A stretch of DNA of 64,000 nt from Candidatus Woesearchaeota archaeon. Its GTDB lineage: Archaea > Nanobdellota > Nanobdellia > Woesearchaeales > JACJVW01. The DNA lies in the NCBI GenBank assembly GCA_020637435.1, contig JACJVW010000001.1, forward strand, positions 124,001-188,000. The letters are read 5' to 3'. The notes below the pieces were generated by a model. That model did no database searches and was not told the DNA's origin. It worked only from the letters and a program-made list of their open reading frames with translations. Shown one piece after another: positions 58,869-64,000 of this stretch. The first letter of the stretch is position 1; each line of letters starts with the position of its first letter. A program made the translations under genes and the position numbers.

Positions 58869-59842
58869 TTATGAACCTCCCAAAACTTGTTTTCATGATA
58901 AGAATCTTGAAAAACATCAATTAAATACCTCAATCCAATCTGAAACATCTTTGGGTGAGATGCATCAAGATAGACAGGTGATAATCTACAAGGTATTAAC
59001 TGCTTATCAGAACTGTAAAAAATAGTATACAATCCTTCCTGGCAAGGAAGTGAAGAGCAAGAATCACAGAAATCGTCATGATACCTTGTTCCACTAGTGC
59101 TGTCCTTAATTCTAACAGTGTGTGATGAATTCTTTAATTCATATTCAAGACTAGGTATCCCAAAAAAACGAGTGTATGTAATTTGCCGTGCATGCTTACT
59201 TCTTTTTTTTACTTGATTCCTAGCTCTTTCTAACGGAGTGTACAAAGACCCCCATTGTCCTTTATTACAGGTAGTTGAGTACATATCAAATAGCTTCAAA
59301 TTAATTCCCAGCTCCGATGTCAAATCCAAGAGACTTTCAACTTGTCCAAGATTTTCTTCGGTAACCACCATTGCTAAACGATTTAAAATACCCCTTTTTG
59401 CAGTTTCTCTTATACTATTCATTGTCCTATCATACATCCTCTCAGAAACACCACAAATAGAAGCAAACATATTTTTCTCAACTGCATCAAGACTGATTCT
59501 CAGATCTAGCCTCTTCAAAGAACTAAGATCTTCAATATATTTATGAATCATACTCCCATTTGTTGCCAGAGCATATTCCATATCAGTTTGGGTATCCAGG
59601 AATTTCATAACATCAATTGTGCCTTTGGCAATCAAAGGTTCACCCCCTGTAAGTCGAATTTTTGAGATCCCCTCCTGCTGCGCAATTTTCAATTTGGCGC
59701 AAAGATCATCTACATCAATGTCTTCTGAATTTGTTCCAAAACCTTCACCCATACCTCCCTCACCATCAGGACTACAATAATTACACCTGAAATTACACTT
59801 GTTAGTTACTGCAACCGTTAAATAAGGGACTTTGTGAATCAT
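58865..59842 (-). CDS. radical SAM enzyme, MoaA-like with C-terminal Cys cluster
   Basis: A 325-residue radical SAM enzyme. The 4Fe-4S signature CNFRCNYCSPDGEGG is at residue 16, the GGE motif in RLTGGEPLIAKG near residue 65, and SLDAVEKN near 120. The C-terminal CDSCSSLPCQEGLYTIFYSSDKQLIPCRLS carries further cysteines that could bind an auxiliary cluster, as in MoaA, where the C-terminal cluster binds the substrate. The molybdenum-cofactor role is not supported by the neighbours, so the substrate is open; a peptide or nucleoside is plausible. It overlaps genes on both sides by 4 bases. Confidence 0.9.
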   Translation of the reverse strand: MIHKVPYLTVAVTNKCNFRCNYCSPDGEGGMGEGFGTNSEDIDVDDLCAKLKIAQQEGISKIRLTGGEPLIAKGTIDVMKFLDTQTDMEYALATNGSMIHKYIEDLSSLKRLDLRISLDAVEKNMFASICGVSERMYDRTMNSIRETAKRGILNRLAMVVTEENLGQVESLLDLTSELGINLKLFDMYSTTCNKGQWGSLYTPLERARNQVKKRSKHARQITYTRFFGIPSLEYELKNSSHTVRIKDSTSGTRYHDDFCDSCSSLPCQEGLYTIFYSSDKQLIPCRLSPVYLDASHPKMFQIGLRYLIDVFQDSYHENKFWEVHK

Positions 59843-60723
59843 GCTCTTTCACCTAGTAAAGTGTGAAACCTCTTCCCCAAATGGGGATCCAGTTTAGTCG
59901 CATAAAAGAAACTTACGCTTCTCAGTATCCTGTTTTCCTCATTATAGTCAATTGCTTCAGAAATAAAGTTGAGATAATCTTGAATTTCTGGGGAATATGA
60001 TCCGATAATCTCTTGATTCTCAAACCTAGCCAACATTCGTTTTCTATGCAAATCTCTTAGAGATTCATATGCATCATCTTGACTAGAAATAGTTGGATAT
60101 ATGTCCTTCAAAAAACTGTATCTCTTCAATAATTTTCTCCTAATTTTTATTGGGTCATTAATTATATCGATGAGCTTATACCTAGTAGTTGTATTCTTTA
60201 CAAAAAACTCAAAATTTTTCCCTTCAAAGTACTGAAAATTGTCGTTTGTATTAGAAGGCAATACACACCCTAAACATTCTATCTCAGTCTGAAAAACATG
60301 ATCAAAAAAAGATCTCCCCAAGTTTGATACAGTAATACTGGAATAATGTTTAGAATCATTTTTTGTAAGACGGGTTATGGAATCAAAATCCACCAAATGA
60401 TCAAGACCAAGAAGTTCATAATCAAACTGCCGGTGAAAAAACTCATCAGCAGAATATTCATTTGGAGAATCGTGTAGCTCCCTGATAGCATCCCTCCTTC
60501 TTTTGCGTTGCATTCGTAACTGGTCACGATATGGTTTATCTGATAATCTAGATGAAAGATAAAGGTACATTGGTATACTATCAACAAGAATTTGAGTGGA
60601 ACCTCTATTGTAATTCAATTTAACAGAATTCGGAAGGTCATATACCTTCTTTATTTCAGACTGATGAAGGTCTAACATAAGTTCTCTGAGTGGTTTGTTT
60701 CCTTGGTAATTTTTCTGGTTCAT
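59839..60723 (-). CDS. unknown 294-residue protein heading the radical SAM operon
   Basis: A soluble protein without any domain that I recognise, rich in aspartate, asparagine, tyrosine and basic helices (RDQLRMQRKRRRDAIRELHD). There is no signal peptide or membrane span. A single CLGC pair lies near the middle. Its stop overlaps the radical SAM start by 4 bases, so it is probably the substrate-binding, scaffold or substrate protein of the enzyme. ATG 60723 is preferred; GTG 60738 is five codons upstream. Its AT-rich codons differ from those of flanking genes. Confidence 0.75.
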   Translation of the reverse strand: MNQKNYQGNKPLRELMLDLHQSEIKKVYDLPNSVKLNYNRGSTQILVDSIPMYLYLSSRLSDKPYRDQLRMQRKRRRDAIRELHDSPNEYSADEFFHRQFDYELLGLDHLVDFDSITRLTKNDSKHYSSITVSNLGRSFFDHVFQTEIECLGCVLPSNTNDNFQYFEGKNFEFFVKNTTTRYKLIDIINDPIKIRRKLLKRYSFLKDIYPTISSQDDAYESLRDLHRKRMLARFENQEIIGSYSPEIQDYLNFISEAIDYNEENRILRSVSFFYATKLDPHLGKRFHTLLGERA

Positions 60724-60743
60724 GATCAATAATCTCACAGTAA

Positions 60744-60860
60744 TCCCTTAGCTTTAATGTAGATTATCAAGAAGAAATTGAAGAATTTTCAAAACCAGAA
60801 AATTATATTGAAAATCTTTGGAACAAGAGTCCAGAAGAAATAACAATTAAGCAACAGTAG
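60744..60860 (+). pseudogene. possible gene remnant in the AT-rich island
   Basis: In this 275-base gap between the radical SAM operon and alaS, a 38-codon open stretch without a start codon reads like the end of a protein (VDYQEEIEEFSKPENYIENLWNKSPEEITIKQQ-type) before a TAG at 60858. It is preceded by a stop at 60741. It may be the fossil of a gene lost when the island was inserted or rearranged. Confidence 0.35.
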
Positions 60861-60979
60861 AAATGACCGAGTTGAATAGAATTGGGTAGTTAGTATGCTT
60901 AATATCCCAAAATTGATTTGCTCAATTTATAATAGCACTACTTTGACTAAACAAAATCTATGAAGTGATTCCTTAAGTT

Positions 60980-60996
60980 AAGTTTATATAAAAAAC
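60980..60996 (+). promoter_or_regulatory. TATA box of alaS
   Basis: GTTTATATAAAAAACCCC contains a strong TATA element 25-30 bases before ATG 61014, consistent with a leaderless alaS mRNA. Confidence 0.6.
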
Positions 60997-61013
60997 CCCT
61001 TTCATTGGGCTCT

Positions 61014-63527
61014 ATGAAACCGGATAAACAAGTCAAAAAGGAGTTCAAGCTTGAAGCAAGCAAGAATCCCGAAAAATACTATGCTGTAGGCGTGCTTAAG
61101 AAGCACGGATATGAAAGAAAGCAATGCACATCATGCAATACCTGGTTCTGGACTGTAAACACGGACCAGGAAGTGTGCGGAGATTCAGCCTGCAGCGGTG
61201 GATTTAGACTCTTTGAAAACAATCCGTGCAAAAGGTCTATGACCTATGTCGAAGTCTGGCAGGAATTTGCAAAGATGTTCGAAGGTTTCGGCTACACTCC
61301 TATCGACCGGTATCCGGTGGTCGCAAGGTGGAACCCGACTGTAGATTTCACAAACGCTTCTATTGCGGCATTTCAACCGTACGTCATCTCAGGAGAAGTA
61401 GAACCACCAGCAAGAAAACTGGTCATCCCCCAGTTCTCCATCCGTTTTGGAGACATTGAGAATATTGGTATCACCGCATCCCATCAGACCGGTTTCATCA
61501 TGATTGGACAGCACCAATTTGTCTCAAAGGACGAATGGAACCAGGAACTGGCATTTGAAAACATTGTCACCTGGCTTACCGATGGTCTAGGCCTTCCTTA
61601 CGAAGAAATTACCTTCCACGAAGACGCATGGGCAGGCGGCGGCAATTTCGGCCCCTGCATGGAATACTTCTCACGCGGCCTCGAGCTAGGCAACCAGGTC
61701 TACATGATGTTTGAACAGACACCAAACGGACCTCAGCCGCTCTCCCTCAAAGTCCTTGATATGGGTATGGGTATGGAACGTAACGCATGGTTCTCCCAGG
61801 CAACACCGACCCAGCATCATGCCATCTACCCTAATGTGCTCAAAAAGCTCATAGCAAAAACCGCAATAGAAGTTGATGAGGCTTTGATGAAGAAATTCAT
61901 CCCGCTCTCAGGCATGCTCAACATTGACGAAGTCGATGACATCGACGAAGCATGGCAACAGGTGGCTGACAAGCTCGGCATAGAAGTCAAATCACTCAAA
62001 AAGAAAATCCTTCCCTTCTCAGGAGTGGTAAGCATAGCAGACCACACACGAACTTTACTCTTCGCGCTAACAGATGGCGCCCTGCCATCCAACACGGGCG
62101 GCGGATACAACCTGCGTATTCTTGTGCGTCGGGCTCTTTCATTCATAGATAAATTTCACTGGGACGTAGACTTGGGAGATGTCTGCGACTGGCATGCGGA
62201 TGAGCTTCATGAACTCTTCCCTGAACTCAAAGAGGCAGTGCCAAACATCAGAAAGATACTCAAAGTCGAAGAAAATAAATTCGAGCAGACCAAAGAAAAT
62301 ATCAAGAGCATCGTGCAGAAGATAATCAGTACTGACATCACAGAAGAAAAGCTCCTTGAACTCTACGACTCCAATGGTATTGCACCGCAGCTCATCATTG
62401 AAGAGGCAGCTAAGCACGGCAAAGAAATAGAGATGCCGCAAAACTTCTTCGGCAAAGTGGCAGAACTCCACGAACAGCAGGAACAGATACACGCAACTAA
62501 AAAGGACTACTCTCTTGACCTTGAAGGCCTGCCTGACACCAAGGCTTTGTACTTCAATGATTACGCAATGACCGAATTTGAAGGCAATGTGGTTCGCATT
62601 CTTGGTAAAGACGTCATCCTCGACAAGACAGCATTCTATCCCACATCAGGAGGACAGCTTCACGACCTTGGAACGCTTGGGGGAGTAGAAGTCGCTGACA
62701 TCTTTAAACAGGGTGCTATCATCGTACACCGCCTTAAAGAAGAACCAACCTTCAAAGTTGGTGATGCAGTAGTAGGTAATATCGATTTTGCCAGGCGTCA
62801 GCAACTCGCTCAGCACCACACAGCTACCCATATAATTAATGCGGCAGCAAGACAAGTGCTCGGTAATCACGTCAACCAGGCAGGCGCAAAAAAGACTGAA
62901 GAAAAAGCGCACATCGACATCACTCACTACGATACTATCAGCGATGAGGAAATAAAAAAGATTGAAGAAATCGCAAACAAAATTGTGCAGGATGACATTG
63001 AAGTAAATCTCTCTTTCATGCCTAGAGGAAAAGCAGAGCAGAAATATGGCATGACCATCTACCAGGGTGGAGCGGTACCGGGAAAACACCTGCGCATTGT
63101 TGACATCGAAGGCACCGACGTTGAGGCATGTGGTGGCACCCATCTTGACCACACCGGCATCATTGAGAAAATTAAGATTGTCAAGGCCAACAAAATCCAG
63201 GACGGAATCATCCGACTGACTTTCACCGCAGGCAAAGCTGCGGACCACGTCGAAGCAGCTCAGGGAGACCTTCTTGGTGAAGCTGCGAAGATCCTTGAGT
63301 GTGAGCCGCAGCAGGTACCTTCTCGAGCCGCAGAGTTGTTTTCAAAGTGGAAAAAAGCCAAAAAAGCCAGAAAGAAAGGTAAAGAACTCACAAAGGATGA
63401 CCTGACCCTCAGTTCGACAGAAGTATCATCTGGCGATGCTCTTGCAGAAGCAGCTGAAGCACTTTCCACACAACCGGAGCACATCGTCAAGACGCTTACG
63501 AGATTCAAGGCGGAACTCAAACCCTAA
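61014..63527 (+). CDS. alaS: alanyl-tRNA synthetase
   Basis: A class II synthetase that charges tRNA-Ala and edits mischarged Ser or Gly. The archaeal N-terminal extension with a Cys pair (CTSCNTWFWT) is followed by class II motifs (VARWNPTVDFTNASIAAFQPYV, GEVEPPARKLVIPQFSIRFGDIENIG), GNFGPCMEYF and MGMERNAW, and the editing domain with HHTATHIINAAARQ and CGGTHLDHTG zinc ligands. At 837 residues it is somewhat shorter than the usual archaeal enzyme (about 900), mainly in the C-terminal C-Ala part. The start is ATG 61014 (leaderless); the TTG three codons earlier is unlikely. Confidence 0.96.
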   Translation: MKPDKQVKKEFKLEASKNPEKYYAVGVLKKHGYERKQCTSCNTWFWTVNTDQEVCGDSACSGGFRLFENNPCKRSMTYVEVWQEFAKMFEGFGYTPIDRYPVVARWNPTVDFTNASIAAFQPYVISGEVEPPARKLVIPQFSIRFGDIENIGITASHQTGFIMIGQHQFVSKDEWNQELAFENIVTWLTDGLGLPYEEITFHEDAWAGGGNFGPCMEYFSRGLELGNQVYMMFEQTPNGPQPLSLKVLDMGMGMERNAWFSQATPTQHHAIYPNVLKKLIAKTAIEVDEALMKKFIPLSGMLNIDEVDDIDEAWQQVADKLGIEVKSLKKKILPFSGVVSIADHTRTLLFALTDGALPSNTGGGYNLRILVRRALSFIDKFHWDVDLGDVCDWHADELHELFPELKEAVPNIRKILKVEENKFEQTKENIKSIVQKIISTDITEEKLLELYDSNGIAPQLIIEEAAKHGKEIEMPQNFFGKVAELHEQQEQIHATKKDYSLDLEGLPDTKALYFNDYAMTEFEGNVVRILGKDVILDKTAFYPTSGGQLHDLGTLGGVEVADIFKQGAIIVHRLKEEPTFKVGDAVVGNIDFARRQQLAQHHTATHIINAAARQVLGNHVNQAGAKKTEEKAHIDITHYDTISDEEIKKIEEIANKIVQDDIEVNLSFMPRGKAEQKYGMTIYQGGAVPGKHLRIVDIEGTDVEACGGTHLDHTGIIEKIKIVKANKIQDGIIRLTFTAGKAADHVEAAQGDLLGEAAKILECEPQQVPSRAAELFSKWKKAKKARKKGKELTKDDLTLSSTEVSSGDALAEAAEALSTQPEHIVKTLTRFKAELKP

Positions 63528-63799
63528 GGTTGCAGACGCTTAAGCTTTGCTGCAAGTTTTCTTTTTTGATATTCTATATGTTCAAGCTCTTTTGCAAGCC
63601 GCCAGGTCTCGCTCTCATCATAAGCGAGCCTTTTACCAGGCTGCTCAAGACTGTCTCGTTCAGCCCGCTCTGCATCCTCTTCCATCCTATGTTCATATTT
63701 ATGAAGAAGAAATGTCAATCGGTCTGCTCGTTGAGACAATTGGTCCAGGCGAACTTCGATGTGTTTCGCCGCATTTTCAGGATTTTCCCAAAACCACAT
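63524..63799 (-). CDS. small coiled-coil hypothetical protein
   Basis: A 91-residue highly charged helical protein (ADRLTFLLHKYEHRMEEDAERAERD and LAKELEHIEYQKRKLAAKLKRLQ) without recognised domain. A minus-strand TATA-like element near 63822-63836 supports ATG 63799. Its stop overlaps the end of alaS by 4 bases (convergent). Function unknown. Confidence 0.65.
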   Translation of the reverse strand: MWFWENPENAAKHIEVRLDQLSQRADRLTFLLHKYEHRMEEDAERAERDSLEQPGKRLAYDESETWRLAKELEHIEYQKRKLAAKLKRLQP

Positions 63800-63852
63800 A
63801 TTGCCTTATATGGACGTTACCATTCATAAATATTACGATAAACAACAAACCC

Positions 63853-64000
63853 TCAAATGAAGAAAAGATAGTAAAGAGTGATTAGCAACACGAAAAAGAT
63901 ATTGACCAACAACCCTTTCTGCAGCTCATTACGTTTGCCGCTAAGCGCAAAATAGGCGAAGAAGACTGCGCAGTATCCCCCAAGGTGCGCCCAATGACCT
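63853..64000 (-). CDS. rhomboid-family intramembrane serine protease, C-terminal fragment
   Basis: The last 49 codons of a gene that enters from the right edge of the window. The text GHWAHLGGYCAVFFAYFAL is the rhomboid helix 6 motif with the catalytic histidine, followed by a hydrophilic loop and a final membrane helix (VNIFFVLLITLYYLFFI). The catalytic serine is outside the window. Rhomboids cut membrane proteins within the bilayer; the substrate may be one of the anchored surface proteins. Confidence 0.82.
   Translation of the reverse strand, partial: GHWAHLGGYCAVFFAYFALSGKRNELQKGLLVNIFFVLLITLYYLFFI

Noticed and set aside
1..64000. CRISPR arrays, rRNA genes, insertion sequences or prophage genes
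   Set aside because: No regularly spaced short repeats, rRNA-like sequence or transposase/integrase motifs were seen; the only tandem repeat is the 121-base pair at 16873-17114.

Overview
The window comes from an archaeon, most likely a small-genome DPANN lineage of the Woesearchaeota/Pacearchaeota kind (the lineage is my inference). Evidence for Archaea is direct: fibrillarin with Nop5, aIF2 gamma, Spt5, Sec61-gamma-type SecE, a CDC48/VAT ATPase, NreA, DRG-type GTPase, archaellins with type IV pilin-like leaders, and a tRNA with bulge-helix-bulge introns. TATA-like boxes sit 25-35 bases before many start codons, so many mRNAs are probably leaderless. Genes are tightly packed, with frequent 4-base ATGA overlaps and several convergent overlaps of coding ends.

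Layout. 1-6.3 kb: tryptophanyl-tRNA synthetase (5' end missing), a DHH/RecJ-like nuclease with an apparent frameshift, cytidylate kinase, a bacterial-type phosphoglycerate mutase, and a PhoH-like ATPase with a small partner. 6.3-9 kb: two lipoproteins and an SGNH-hydrolase-like protein. 8.9-11.5 kb: an operon reading FKBP isomerase, FtsZ, SecE, Spt5. 11.8-16.8 kb: CorC/HlyC-like transporter, a degenerate-looking protein, a zinc-ribbon protein, a tRNA gene broken by three introns, aIF2 gamma and a site-2 protease. 16.8-24.6 kb: tandem 121-base repeats, a Cys-rich small protein, archaellin 1, three large secreted or anchored surface proteins, a winged-helix regulator and a seven-helix membrane protein. 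24.6-30.6 kb: two small peptides, the fibrillarin-Nop5 operon, and a CDC48/VAT ATPase with a large coiled insertion.

30.6-41.7 kb: membrane and housekeeping genes (three DedA/VTT-type proteins, MFS transporter, PfkB kinase, a second phosphoglycerate mutase of the cofactor-dependent type, Pcm, patatin-like lipase with two PRC-barrel proteins) and a secreted lytic transglycosylase. 41.7-49.9 kb: a minus-strand surface cluster with a winged-helix regulator, two giant anchored proteins, archaellin 2 and a FlaC/D-like protein; twin palindromes precede the regulator. 50-58.4 kb: NreA, a DUF4145-like protein, Nudix, DRG GTPase, two related unknown proteins, DUF371 and PUA-domain RNA-binding proteins, HAD hydrolase. 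58.4-61 kb: an AT-rich three-gene operon (unknown protein, radical SAM enzyme, HD protein). 61-64 kb: alanyl-tRNA synthetase, a coiled-coil protein and the end of a rhomboid protease.

The best discoveries are the tRNA-Ile(UAU) gene with introns in the D loop, anticodon loop and T loop, the AT-rich radical SAM/HD operon, the archaellin-containing surface cluster beside a peptidoglycan-cleaving enzyme, and the roughly 240-residue insertion in the first AAA domain of CDC48. Function assignments come from reading motifs and recalling families; no database search was run.
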